DNA from: Petaurus breviceps papuanus
Taxonomy: Eukaryota; Chordata; Mammalia; Diprotodontia; Petauridae
Reading direction: 5' to 3'
Length of the DNA stretch: 64,000 nt
Assembly: GCA_028583685.1 (NCBI GenBank)
Contig: JAMXIF010000051.1
Coordinates: 45,851,029-45,915,028 of the forward strand
The translations under genes and the position numbers were made by a program. Under the pieces are notes generated by a model that searched no databases, was not told the origin of the DNA, and worked only from the letters and a program-made list of their open reading frames with translations. Below, piece after piece: positions 54,380-64,000 of the stretch (its first letter is position 1; the number at the start of each line of letters is the position of its first letter).

Positions 54380-55000
54380 TTCTTTATTCTTTCAAAAAAA
54401 ATTTTTCTAGCATTGCTATGTACAAATTGTGTAGGTTCTTCTCATTTCACTCTATGTCAGCTTCCACATTTCTTCCTAGGTTACTCTGAAATTATCCCTT
54501 TCACTATTTCTTATACTATATTAATATTCATGCTACTAATTTACTAAATTAATTCAGCAACTCCAGAGTTGCTGAGCACCCCAGTTCTTACTAGTTTTTT
54601 GCTAAGAGAAAAGTTTTGCTATAAATATGTCTGTGCATGTAGGGTCTTTTTTTCTCTTTCTTTCGGGTATGCCCCTAGAAGTGGCATTGCTGAAACAAAA
54701 GGCATATTCAATGCAGTGATTTGGGGAGCATAGTTGTGAATTGCTTTTAAGAAGAGTTGGACAAATTCTTACCTCTCCCAAGAGGAAATTAGTACACCTT
54801 TCTTCCTGTAGCCCCTCCAACAACTATCATTGTGGTATTTTATTATCTTTCATAAGCTGATGAGGGTGGTAAAACTGAGAGTTCTTTTAACTTTCATTTC
54901 TTTAATCATTAGTTTTTTGAAACACTTTTTAACATGGCTGTTTATAGCATGGTTTTCTTCCTTTGAGAAGTGAGAATAGCTTATTTCTAAATCTTGTAAA
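54380..55000 (-). mobile_element. L1 ORF2 relic, antisense
   Basis: 'tttgctataaatatgtctgtgcatgtagggtc', 'tatgcccctagaagtggcattgctgaaacaaaaggcatattc', 'agcatagttgtgaattgcttttaagaagagttggac', 'gtagcccctccaacaactatca' and 'catttctttaatcattagttttttgaaacac' are the reverse of the marsupial L1 ORF2 end. Confidence 0.87.
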
Positions 55001-55775
55001 TAGACTCCAAAAATATGATCTCATTATGGAAACACATGTGCCGCAGTCTCCTCAAAAATACTACTTTTTTTAAGTTACTAAATAAAATTGATTCACTTGT
55101 GGCTTTGCACAACACTGTTCAACAGAAGACTGTGTCTTCACTAAGCAGAAAAATGATTTCAATGATTGTGAACAATGCAACTGACTGGGGATACTAGGAA
55201 GATGGTGGTGCAATATTTTAATAATGCAAAACATTGTTCATTTCAGCTTTTCTTTTTGGTATTCTCAGAGATCACTTGCAGTTGACCAGTTAAATTGCAT
55301 TTTCACCAGTTAAATGTTATAATATTTTGACCAGTTATAAAGAATGTTGTTGGTCAGTCCTAGGATGGCTGCTTTGATGGAATGTCTACAATGTCTGGCT
55401 GTACTGAAAAAGATCAAGTGAAAGAAACAATAAAACACTCCAAGTACATTGTTTGAACCTCATCCTTGCATATAAGTTTACTCCAAATAAACAAAACATA
55501 ACTGTTTTTATATTTTTAGGATTTTGATACTCTTTATGCCTCAGAGTAGGGAGTCTTATGTGACATCCAGTAATGAAGAAAATTTCACAGAAATTGAATC
55601 CCACTTGAAGACTTTGAAGTCAATGTGAAGATGGGTATGTAGAGGAGAAGGACTGACTGACATAAAACTGAGCAGCTCCATCATTTTACAAGAGAATACA
55701 AACAACTAGGGGTTTCATCTGTGCAAAATTCACCCAAGATCTTTCTTGTCCTTCTCCATATGGGATGGTCATAAG
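55001..55775. other. Unassigned DNA
   Basis: No repeat or gene recognised. Confidence 0.45.
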
Positions 55776-55779
55776 GGCA

Positions 55780-55980
55780 GAGGATGTTAGATTGACAGCT
55801 TGAAAGGGCCACAGGAGGTCTAATTCAATATCCTCATTTCATAGAAAGGAATTTGAAATCGAGAGAAGGGACTTCTCCAAGGTCATATGGACAGCAAGTG
55901 GCAGAAATAGAATTTGAAGCCAGGGACTATGATTCCAAGTTAATTTCTACTTCTTCTGTACCCCAATGCCCCCAGGAGGT
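55780..55980 (-). mobile_element. MIR copy, antisense
   Basis: 'gtctaattcaatatcctcatttcatagaaaggaatttgaaat', 'acttctccaaggtcatatggac' and 'gaagccagggactatgattccaagtt'. Confidence 0.75.
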
Positions 55981-56505
55981 TAAAGTGAGTTAGATTATTC
56001 AAGCTCTAGATCTCAATTTATGGCAATGACAGGGGTGATGAACTTGCATTAACTTTTTGGTTGCCATGAAAAGGAGCTAGACATATTTTTGATGGTAATG
56101 AGAAAATGGATAGAGAACTATAAGCTGGTTCATCCACTTTAGAAAATAAAAAAAAATGTTCATTCACATTGATGACCCATTTGAGTCCCAGAGTTTCTTT
56201 AATAAAAAAGAGGAGGTGAGAATAATTTCATTGTACCTACTCATTGATTAGTAGCACTGAGCAGTGATTTGAAATGGATACTTGCAAATTAGTAATTGCA
56301 ATTGGGTATTCTGCTGAGTTTAGACAGTGGTAATAAGATTCATCGCCTTTTCAAGAAATTTAAAGTGTCCTTAGAAGAAATGGGAGTTGAAATCAGATTG
56401 CTTGAATGTCATAACATATCTATTCTTAAACATGGCATTACTAACACAAGTAGAAAGTTTCCATAGCTAAAATAATAGGATTAGCCTTACACATTCTAGG
56501 TCTTT
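55981..56505. other. Unassigned DNA
   Basis: No repeat or gene recognised. Confidence 0.45.
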
Positions 56506-56511
56506 TGCAGA

Positions 56512-56676
56512 TTTTTTTTTGCTTTTTGGAGTATGGAGATCAAGGCAATTTGGGTTAAGTGACTTACCCAATGTCACATGGCTGGTAAGTGTTAAGTGTC
56601 TGAGGTCAGACTTGAACTCAGGTCCTCCTGACTCCAGGGCCAGAGCTCTATTCACTGCACCACATATCTGTCCCAT
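56512..56676 (-). mobile_element. WSINE-type SINE, antisense
   Basis: 'gggttaagtgacttacccaatgtcac', 'ctggtaagtgttaagtgtctgagg', 'gaactcaggtcctcctgactccagggcc' and 'cactgcaccacatatctgtccc'. Short flanking repeats of the type cagatttttt lie at both edges. Confidence 0.92.
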
Positions 56677-56734
56677 ACAGATTTTTTAATGCTTTGCAGG
56701 CATGTCATTACCATCATCAATGTTATCATCATCA

Positions 56735-56822
56735 TATTCTCCTTCTTCCTTCTTTTTCTTCTTCCTCTTTCTCCTTCTCCTTGTTTTTCTCCTCCTCCTC
56801 CTTCTTCTTCTTCCTCTTCCTA
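56735..56822. repeat. (CTT)n/(CCT)n polypyrimidine tract
   Basis: About 88 bases of CTT, CCT and TTTC units, almost free of purines on the plus strand, next to an antisense CORE-SINE. Confidence 0.9.
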
Positions 56823-56824
56823 AT

Positions 56825-57100
56825 AACAATAATCATTAGTAATTTATATTTATATAGCATTTTCTATGTGCCAATCACCATTCTAAGTGCTTTATAACTA
56901 TTATTTCATTTGATCCTCACAACAAGCCTGGGAGATAAGTACTATTATTATTCCCATTTTACAGGTGAGTAAAATGAGTCACACAGGGGTTAGGTGACTT
57001 GCCCAGGGCCACCTGGGCAAAGTATACAAAGGTTAATTTGAACTCAGATCTTCTTGACTCCAGATCCAGCACTTTATCCACCAAGCCACTCAGCAATATT
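56825..57100 (-). mobile_element. MIR/CORE-SINE copy, antisense, near complete
   Basis: 'aatttatatttatatagcattttctatgtgccaatcacc', 'tgctttataactattatttcatttgatcctcacaacaag', 'cattttacaggtgagtaaaatgag', 'ttgcccagggccacc' and 'cttgactccagatccagcactttatccaccaa'. Confidence 0.88.
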
Positions 57101-57224
57101 TTGCAAGCTGTTCAAAGTGAAGAGCCTTTTAAAAACTTGCACATGTAGAAAAATAAGATATAGAAAGTGGCTGGATCTGGGATTTCATTGGTTGAGGAAC
57201 TCATGGAAGAGGAAACCTCCTCTA

Positions 57225-57365
57225 TCAATGAAGCTTGCTATCTTCTATGGAGTTTGCAGTCTAAATGACTTGTCCAGGGTCACATAATCAGTATGTTTCA
57301 GAAGTGGGACTTAAACTCATGTCTTCTTGTTTTGATAAGTTCTCTCTATCTACTATATAATAATA
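57225..57365 (-). mobile_element. MIR fragment, antisense
   Basis: 'ctaaatgacttgtccagggtcacataatcag' and 'gggacttaaactcatgtcttctt'. Confidence 0.68.
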
Positions 57366-57369
57366 AAAG

Positions 57370-58730
57370 CAAACAAAACTTTAAAAAGCACAGCACCTCC
57401 ACAACTCATAATTTTGTGCAATGAACAAGAACTGGCTTAATCAATTAATAGATTCTGTGATAGATGGGATTGAAGAATTTAATTCTGTACACATCTGGTT
57501 GACAATATCTCATTCTCTGGAACAAGAAGATGAAGTAACCTTAATCTTTTTTGGTCAAAGTGAATTTGCTTATCTGACTAATGACAGAAATTATGAAAAT
57601 GGAATGTGTCTGATTATTTCCACACCAAAATATGGTATTTAGTATCTATTTTTTACAGTTTGCAGTTTTAATTAAAAGTTAGCTGTTAATTTAAAGAATT
57701 ATTTAAGCTTTAATTTCTTTAGATTGATGAATAAATAAAATGTCCTTCATGATCAAGTACTCAAAAACAAAACAAAATTCCCAGATGTATATTATAATTG
57801 CATATATTAAGCAGGCTTAGAGGAAGAGAGGGTTCCCAACACCAAGAAAATTATAGGTGAGGACAAAAATTTTATTTATAGAAAAATCCTTCTCATCTTG
57901 TTTGAAGGAGTTCAAATAAGACATTTTATTGGACAAGTTTCTATCTTCTTATTATTCTTTTATAAAGAAGTAGTGAAAAAGTCTGAGTGCAGTTTTAAGC
58001 CACCAAAGCCAAGATGTGAGTAAGAACAGTATCAATTGTACTTAACCTTATTGTGTGGGCAGTCTGTGGTAAATGGAGACCAGTTTTCCATGTCAATATC
58101 AAATGATTTCAGGATTCTACTGTCTATTACTATTTTAAGCTACTAAAAGCTTACAGCTGCACTAAGATTTTTTAGCCACTCTATAATGCCCAGCTTACTA
58201 TTTCATTGAAGGATAAAATCACTACTTTTTCTATTATTAATATGTAAGTTAATATTCTGTAGGCACATTGAAATCATCCTGAGCACAACACCAATTGGGT
58301 AGACAGGGTATGCACCACATGTGCTTCTCATTTGACTTTGATCTCTTTTGCCTGAACATTATATTGTGAAAGCTTTTTGCTCTAAACACGTTGGAGTATA
58401 TGAAGACTTGAGAAGCTGACCTCAGTTTTAAATTTTGTTTTAAGTTTCTATGCATCAATGTCATGTCTGGGCAATTATTGATAACATTTTGGTCTATGGT
58501 GATACTTCAGCTACAGCGCAGTTTATTACTTGAATTCTCAAGAATATTCTGAAGTCTGTATTTGGAGTATGAGAATTTATCATCTGTCACTGCATGCAAT
58601 ATAGCAAGGTTCTCCTGTACCACTCCAAAGATCAAGGCATATATTAATAGGTATTCAGTTGTTGCTAGAATTTTGTAGCCTGCAGTTATGTGTGGCACAG
58701 TTGCCATTTCCTTTCATTTCTGCATTGATC
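57370..58730. other. Unassigned 1.4-kb block
   Basis: No named repeat. Minus-strand frames at 58249-58464 (71 codons) and 58507-58707 (66 codons) lie in the same reading phase, separated by one stop and a short spacer, and have ordinary protein-like composition. No domain recognised. It could be an old transposon or a retrocopy. Confidence 0.35.
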
Positions 58731-58734
58731 ATTT

Positions 58735-58852
58735 ATTCCCCCATTACACTGTAAGTTCCTTGAGGGCTGGAACTATCTTTCTGTATCCCCAGGGATTAGC
58801 AGAGTGCCTGCCACATAGTAGGCAGTTAATACATGCTTATTGATTGATCATT
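58735..58852 (+). mobile_element. L2 LINE 3' end
   Basis: 'acactgtaagttccttgagggctggaactatctttctgtatccccagggattagcagagtgcctgccacatagtaggcagttaatacatgcttattgattga' is a clear L2 terminus. Confidence 0.9.
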
Positions 58853-58854
58853 AA

Positions 58855-59680
58855 ATTAAAGCTTCTTAATGATAATAATTTTAAAATTTGTACAATTTTA
58901 AATGTTTTAGTTGCAATGACTTGGCCTTGAATTACCATCATAAATCCCATTACCTTGATAACCAAATCTTCATGAGTTAGCCATTTCTGTGAAACATGTT
59001 TTTTTTTTTTTTTGGTTAATATAGAGTTGGTGGAATTCTTGTGGATATCACACCTAAAGTGCTTTTTAATTCCATTCTTGGATCATAGACATTTTATGGA
59101 CTCTATCCAGAGGTAATTCACTTTCAGTTTCATTGAACAAATCCAAAGTAATGTAATTGTAATGAGTCTTACCTTTGTAGTGATATATTTGCTTGTTCCA
59201 CATTTCTGTAGGTTGCGGATTAATTTATTATGTGCTCTGAGAACTTTTATCAAATTATCTTCCCCTTTGCTTGGTAAGAAAGTGATAATCTTTCTCTAAT
59301 TACCTTAGGTTGGGTAGGCCCAGTATTTCCCTAATATCACTAATAAAATATTTAGTTAGGATACTTTGCAAACCTTGTATAGTCCATTTTGCAGTTCCAA
59401 CTGTGCACATTAAAACTAATATTTCAAAGCTATTGTTTAAAATCCACACTTTCAATTGAGTTTTGATTTCAGGATTTCATTTTCAATTACTGTGTTCAGG
59501 TATAATTTTTTCCTTGATATCTTTTTTTCCTTGATGTGTCTTGCCTGGAGACATCAAGGTACTTTTAGGTAACATCTTTTCCCATTGGTTTAATTTGATC
59601 TATGATTTCAAACTTGAAGCCATCAATCAGTCTTTATCCTTCCTTAGCATGTGCTATTTTTTCATTTATAGAGCCCAGAT
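58855..59680. other. Unassigned DNA
   Basis: AT-rich. A T-run lies at 59000-59015. No repeat or gene recognised. Confidence 0.45.
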
Positions 59681-59683
59681 GAG

Positions 59684-59743
59684 AGAGAAAGACAGAGAGA
59701 CACAGAGAGAGAGAGACAGAGAGAGACAGAGACAGAGACAGAG

Positions 59744-59789
<46 letters not shown>

Positions 59790-59802
59790 ACAGAGAGAGA
59801 GG
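59684..59802. repeat. (GAGACA)n to (CA)n to (GA)n compound microsatellite
   Basis: GAGA/GACAGA units pass into a (CA) run of about 20 units (59748-59787) and back to GAGA. It sits in place of the head of the SINE that follows. Confidence 0.95.
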
Positions 59803-60035
59803 GTCAGGAAGGCCTGAGTTTGAATCCTGACTTAAACACTTCTTAACTGTGTGACCAGGGGTAAGTCACAGAAATTCTTAGCCTGAGTTTCCTCATTTGT
59901 AAAAACAGGGATAATTATATCTACCTTACAGAGTCTTTGTGAAGATTGAATGGTTTGGAACAATCTAAAAGTGCTTTTAAAAACCTTAAGGCAATTATAT
60001 AAATGCTGGCTATTATTATTGGAGGAAGATTTCAG
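59803..60035 (+). mobile_element. MIR/CORE-SINE copy
   Basis: 'aggaaggcctgagtttgaatcctgacttaaacact', 'taactgtgtgaccaggggtaagtcac', 'gagtttcctcatttgtaaaaacaggg' and 'aaagtgcttttaaaaaccttaaggcaattatataaatgctggc'. Confidence 0.87.
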
Positions 60036-60330
60036 GAAATTAAATAGGTTTATAATGTGTTTTGAAGTCATCTATGCACATCAAGGGATTGAAAAGACAT
60101 TATGTCATGATATTTTAATTTGGGAGCCAAACTTGTCTATTAAGGACAGTGGTGGCCAGACTGAACCATAATGGGCTTAAGTGGTACAAATAGAGAAGAG
60201 TTGTCAGTCACCATATCAAATAATTTTATTATTATAGATTATTATATTATAAACTATAATGTATAATTTATAATATAACATAATACATTATTATGTTATA
60301 AATATATTTTGTATATTTATATGTGGAAGG
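60036..60330. other. Unassigned AT-rich DNA
   Basis: An extremely AT-rich stretch at about 60215-60320 with ATTATA words. No gene. Confidence 0.45.
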
Positions 60331-60431
60331 AAGTGTCTTATAATGGACAAAATAGTGAACTTCAAGGCACAAGGGTTGAAATCATCCTCTTTCCACATCC
60401 TCAGACACTAATGAATTGAGTGACAGTAGAC

Positions 60432-60638
60432 CGGGTGTGGTAAACCTGAGGCTTCAAGCCCACATGTGGTCCTCTAGGTTCTCAAGTGTGGCCCTTTGAC
60501 TGAATCCAAACTTCACATAAAAAATCCCCTTAATAAAAAGATTTGTTCTATAAAACTTGGACTCAATGAAAAGGCTACACCCAAGGGCCTAGAAGGCCAC
60601 ATGTGGTCTCGAGGTCTCAGTTAGTTTTCCCTCCCCTG
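60432..60638. mobile_element. Palindromic hAT MITE
   Basis: 207 bp, same family as 35669-35796. The two halves are inverted copies of each other: 'ggtcctctaggttctcaagtgtggccctttgactgaatccaa' against 'ttggactcaatgaaaaggctacacccaagggcctagaaggcc'. Flanked by octamers cagtagac and aactagac (6 of 8 alike). No coding capacity. Transcripts would fold into a long hairpin. Confidence 0.88.
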
Positions 60639-60683
60639 AACTAGACCTTACCATGCTTTCCCATTTGTAAAAATAAGAGAATA

Positions 60684-60845
60684 GGGGAGGCCAGGTAGCA
60701 CAGCAAGTAAGAGCACCGGCTCCAGTGTCGGGATGACCTGGATCAAATCCGGGCTCAGATACTCAGCACCACACCCAGAAATAACTGGCCGGTGTAACCT
60801 TGAGCAAGTTACTTAACCCCGATTGCTTTAAAAAAAAAGAGAGAG
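60684..60845 (+). mobile_element. WSINE-type SINE
   Basis: Begins ggggaggccaggtagcacag; contains 'gagcaccggctccagtgtcggg', 'atcaaatccgggctcagatac', 'ttgagcaagttacttaaccccgattg' and an A tail, with agagaata repeats on both sides. It also carries an extra 'ccacacccagaaataact' segment in the middle compared with other copies. Confidence 0.92.
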
Positions 60846-61173
60846 AGAGAATAGTAAAACTCACTTTGCAGGTTGTTTTGATGATCAAATGAAACAACAA
60901 ATGTAAAGTACTTTGCAAACAATAAAATGCTATAGATATATCAGAGAATGTTATTGATATTCTTTGTTGTTTTTCCATAAATAAGCCATGAGTACAGAAT
61001 TGAACCAAAGGCTTTGAAATGATAAAACAGTATAAATGGTACAGTGCTTTCAGGTAGCTTGTTCAATAATTCCCAATTTAGTAATGAGCTGCTTTTTATA
61101 CCCCCTGGGACTTTTCCACATAAGCTTTTGCTCCTCAGGCAATATGAGTTTTTTAACGTGTTTATGCATTTTA

Positions 61174-61460
61174 AGTTATAAAAGCTGTGAATACTTTGTA
61201 TAAATCATGGAAACATGTAGTCAACCTCTATTTGGATGAGTTACTGAAGGGATTAATTTTTGGTGATGACTTCTTTCTATTGAGAAAGGCGTGACCAATA
61301 ATCAGGTTTGCTAATTGTTCTCTTTTTGACCATTTTCTTTTCGCTTTTTGTATATCCTTGTTATATGGGATAACGTTCTGGAAGGGGGACAGATATAGAA
61401 GGTAAATTTAGGCTACATAAAAGCAAGAGATAGCAATAAAATTTTATTTTAAAATTAAAA
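61174..61460 (+). mobile_element. Unassigned retrotransposon-like 3' end (family F, copy 1)
   Basis: 'ttataaaagctgtgaatactttgtataaatcatgg', 'tttggatgagttactgaagggattaatttttgg', 'cttgttatatgggata' and an end 'gatagcaataaaattttattttaaaatt', which holds AATAAA followed by an A/T-rich tail. This looks like the 3' end of an L1- or ERV-like transcript. About 200 bases recur at 62868-63074. Confidence 0.6.
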
Positions 61461-62205
61461 GAAGATTTTCCTAGTAGCTAATCTTATGGTGAACCTATGA
61501 TTACCTATCTTTCGGAATTTTGGGGGGTAAATTTGGAGTTTTACCTTGTCCCTTGATATAACCATTCTGCTCATTATACAAGATGTTCCCCAAACTCCAA
61601 AAGGCAGACATTCCCCTGCTCTGACATTGTCATCTTACACAGCATAGATGTTGGTCAGGGTTTTGAAAAAAATGTTGTTTTTAATTATTACTAATCAATA
61701 AGTTCTCATTCAATTGTCTTGAATTCATCCTGATATTAAACATTGTTTGACATAGTTCCTAGAATACTTAGAATGAAAGGAAGAAAGCATTACAAGTGCC
61801 CAAGAAATTAATTGCCTCCTAAAACTTCTCCTCCACTATCTGGCTTATATCTATGTTTTTATACAGGTGAATTTCATAAAATTATTCAAAAATAAAAGTA
61901 ACATGGCAATGTCACTTAAAAAGATTCAAGGAACTTCCTCAAAATGTGAATTAGCATTTATTAAGTTTCCATACTGTGCTTAGCACACAATATAAATCTC
62001 ACAAGAGACAGAACCTACTCAGTAACCTCTGTGAAGGTAGTAGAGAAGAAGAAAGAAGAGAAGGAGGAGCAGGAGGAAGAGGAGGAAAAGTTTGGGTGGT
62101 TCCTACACACCTTTTGGAGGAGAAAGACAAGAGTTACATAGGCTGAGAAGACATGGGGAGAATATTTTCTTAACAAGTCATCAAATCATGTAAATATCTG
62201 AATAA
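61461..62205. other. Unassigned DNA with a purine patch
   Basis: GAAGAA/GGAGGA-rich purine stretch at about 62041-62092. No gene seen. Confidence 0.45.
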
Positions 62206-62209
62206 TAGA

Positions 62210-62570
62210 AGTTGAGCACTGCAAAGAACCTTGGAAGTCATCCAGGCAAGGCTCTGTCATTTTGTAGGTTTCTATGGCCTATTCCCCTACCTGTAATATC
62301 CTATCCCTTATTTCCCACACATCTATCAGGCAAGGGAAATTTTCCTAGGAAGTCTTCCCAGATAGCATGGTTCCCTCTTTTATCTGGACTCCTACAGAAC
62401 CTACAATCAATATGGAACAGTTTCATGAAGATTTAATGACCAGTCTTTCCACCTACCCACAGAGAAGATTATAAGCACTGTGAAGGCAGGAGTCACTTCA
62501 CATACTTTTGTATATTCATAGCAATTAAAATCTTATTAGGTATATCCTAAGTGACTGATTATATCTATAG
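62210..62570 (+). mobile_element. L2 LINE 3' region
   Basis: 'ggaaattttcctaggaagtcttcccagatagc', 'ggttccctcttttatctggactcctacagaacctac' and 'agaagattataagcactgtgaaggcaggagtcacttc' follow the sense L2 3' order ('ggaagccttccctga ... taagctcc-tgagggcagg'). Confidence 0.7.
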
Positions 62571-62693
62571 GCAAAAATGACATGTATACAATTAAGCAAA
62601 TAAAAATATAAAGAGAGTGAATACAGATAAATTTCAATGATAAAGGCTGAAAAAACATTTTGCAACATTGCTGTGTGCAAGGCATTGTGAATG

Positions 62694-62790
62694 AATGGAT
62701 GGATGGATGGATGGATGGATGGATGGATGGATGGATGGATGGATGGATGACTGGATGGATGGATGAATGACTGGATGGATGAATGACTGT
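62694..62790. repeat. (GGAT)n microsatellite
   Basis: GGAT units, with GAAT and GACT variants toward the right end. The same motif as at the window start. Confidence 0.95.
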
Positions 62791-62867
62791 ATGAGGGGGA
62801 AAAGTATGCATTATATTTGTAATATCTTGGGTTACAAAGTCAACAATAAAACAACTCCTGCCCTGAA

Positions 62868-63074
62868 TTTATAAAAGCTGTGAATGCTTTGTATAAAGAA
62901 CAGAAATATATAGTCAACATCCATTTGGATGAGTTACCAGAGGGTTTAATTTTTGGTAGTAGGTGATGACTTCCTTCTATTGAGAAAGATGGGATCAATG
63001 GTCAGGTTTGCTAATTGTTTTTCTCTTCTTTTTTTTTATTTTCTCTTTTTATATATCTTTGCTATATGGGATGG
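62868..63074 (+). mobile_element. Family F piece, copy 2
   Basis: 'tttataaaagctgtgaatgctttgtataaagaaca' to 'cttctattgagaaagatggg ... gctatatgggatgg' matches 61174-61372. It stops short of the AATAAA end that copy 1 has, and sits inside a family B repeat. Confidence 0.85.
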
Positions 63075-63214
63075 CTCCTCAAGGAGTTTACATTCTACTG
63101 TCTACTTGTCTACTAAGAAAAGAATGGGAGAGGATACAACATACACACAAGTAAATAAATACAAAATAATATAAAATAATTTCAAATCAGGGAAACTTCT
63201 AATAACTTTTAATA

Positions 63215-63470
63215 AAACTAGAAGTCACAGTAGATAGAACTCTGAGGCTGGAGTAAGGAAGACCTGAGTTCAAATCCAGCCTCTAACACTTATTAGCTGT
63301 TTGACCTTGTGGAAGTCATTTAACCTCTGTCTGCCTCAGTTTAAATTGAGAATTTAAATGGTAAAGTTGAGAAAATAATAGGACCTACCTCATAGTGTTG
63401 TTGTAGATCAAATGAAGTGATATTTGAAAAGTTCCTAGTACATAATAGGTGCTCACTAAATGTTTATTCC
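63215..63470 (+). mobile_element. MIR/CORE-SINE copy, full length
   Basis: 'gaagtcacagtagatagaactctgaggctggag', 'gacctgagttcaaatccagcctc', 'tagctgtttgaccttgtggaagtcatttaacctctgtctgcctcag', 'ctcatagtgttgttgtagatcaaatgaag', 'gtacataataggtgctcactaaatg'. Confidence 0.9.
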
Positions 63471-63720
63471 TCCCCTTCCAAAGTCTAAAAGGGGTCATAA
63501 GGAAAGGCTTAGTGTGAATGGTCGGGTAATAGTTGCATTTTGTAGGAAGTTCAGAATTCTACAAAACAGAGAGAAGGAAATACCTTCCAGACATATTGGT
63601 CCTATATGTTAAAGAGCCTAGAGCAATGTGTATGGGGAGGTGTTAACAGGCGAGGTGACAGGAAGGTAGAGTTCATGAAGTGGAATAATATGAAAGAATA
63701 AATGTGTGATTATTTACAAG

Positions 63721-64000
63721 GGAGTCTTATACCTCATTTCTTGCCTTAATGAGATGTTACTGGGGCCCAACTAGTAGTGTGCATAGTAATGATGTTGACA
63801 GCCCTCTGTAGGTAATATTAAAACTAAAAAATGCTAACTTTTCCTTAAAATCCCCACCCATTTAAATGTCAATCCATTCAGTCTCTTTTAATAGCCGAAT
63901 TTGCATTATTCATGTTCATTGCCTCCAAAACATATATCATCACAGCTGTGCAGTCATCATATGTATATATAGATAATTTCCAACCTCACCACCCACTCCC
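63721..64000. other. Unassigned DNA to window edge
   Basis: No repeat or gene recognised. Confidence 0.45.

Larger units (their letters stand above)
60335..60950 (+). mobile_element. MIR/CORE-SINE split by a hAT MITE and a WSINE
   Basis: Three parts of one sense MIR: 60335-60431 ('ataatggacaaaatagtgaacttcaaggc', 'gttgaaatcatcctctttccac'), 60639-60683 ('atgctttcccatttgtaaaaataagaga') and 60846-60950 ('gtaaaactcactttgcaggttg', 'tgtaaagtactttgcaaac'). Joined they give the normal order. Confidence 0.82.
62660..63720 (+). mobile_element. Ancient repeat family B copy with three internal inserts
   Basis: Family B words run in order but are broken by a (GGAT)n tract (62694-62790), a family F piece (62868-63074) and a CORE-SINE (63215-63470): 'gctgtgtgcaaggcattgtg', 'gttacaaagtcaacaataaaacaactcctgccct', 'tcaaggagtttacattctactg', then 'aaggggtcataaggaaaggctt' and 'ggaaataccttccagacat'. 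Confidence 0.68.

Noticed and set aside
60215-60320. Very AT-rich ATTATA stretch that might be an origin or matrix-attachment site
   Set aside because: Composition alone is not enough to call either, and no other support is visible.

Overview
This is a stretch of non-coding vertebrate DNA from a metatherian (marsupial) genome. It is AT-rich and crowded with interspersed repeats. Three signs point to marsupials: short tRNA-headed SINEs of the WSINE type, an RTE-clade LINE together with the SINEs that use its ends, and L1 copies of marsupial type. These lie beside old MIR/CORE-SINE, L2 and L3/CR1 copies. The abundance of WSINE-type copies suggests an Australian lineage (dasyurid-like or diprotodont-like) more than an American opossum, but sequence reading alone cannot settle that. 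I find no intact host gene, exon, tRNA or rRNA. The window is best read as a large intron or a gene desert, and the longer open frames belong to or lie antisense to transposons.

Layout. 1-13 kb: a GATA/GGAT microsatellite at the edge, MIR and L2 copies, a solo LTR inside a MIR (6.8-7.3 kb), an L3/CR1 piece, a 71-bp tandem duplication, a repeat-free patch at 10.93-11.4 kb that could be a conserved non-coding element, and an RTE-derived SINE. 13-18 kb: an antisense L1 ORF2 relic split by an L2 3' end that itself holds a solo LTR, then SINEs and a second RTE-derived SINE. 18.8-24.7 kb: a sense-strand L1 ORF2 relic split by a 3.2-kb element that has an L1 5' UTR, ORF1 and 3' UTR but no ORF2, flanked by an exact 16-bp repeat. 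24.7-31 kb: SINEs, a hAT MITE inside a MIR, and a nearly full-length but decayed RTE LINE. 31-43 kb: MIRs, two further hAT MITEs, a polypurine tract, L3/CR1 copies split by an LTR, and a 4-bp-flanked solo LTR inside an unassigned repeat. 43-48 kb: an unassigned repeat split by a hAT element with recognisable transposase, which is in turn split by a second ORF2-less L1, then a third copy of the 5-bp-flanked LTR. 48-55 kb: antisense L1 ORF2 relics and a third ORF2-less L1. 55-64 kb: SINEs, a palindromic hAT MITE and a WSINE both inside one MIR, a 200-bp repeat present twice, and a multiply interrupted ancient repeat.

The most interesting signal is the set of three ORF2-less L1 copies (about 19.2-22.4, 44.7-46.4 and 50.7-53.05 kb). 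They share the same ORF1-to-3' UTR join, so the missing ORF2 looks like a family trait (HAL1-like) and not three separate deletions. They would have depended on the ORF2 enzyme of full-length L1. In the same way, the two RTE-derived SINEs share their ends with the RTE LINE present here. The window thus holds two enzyme-donor and parasite pairs side by side, as well as several clear insertion orders.
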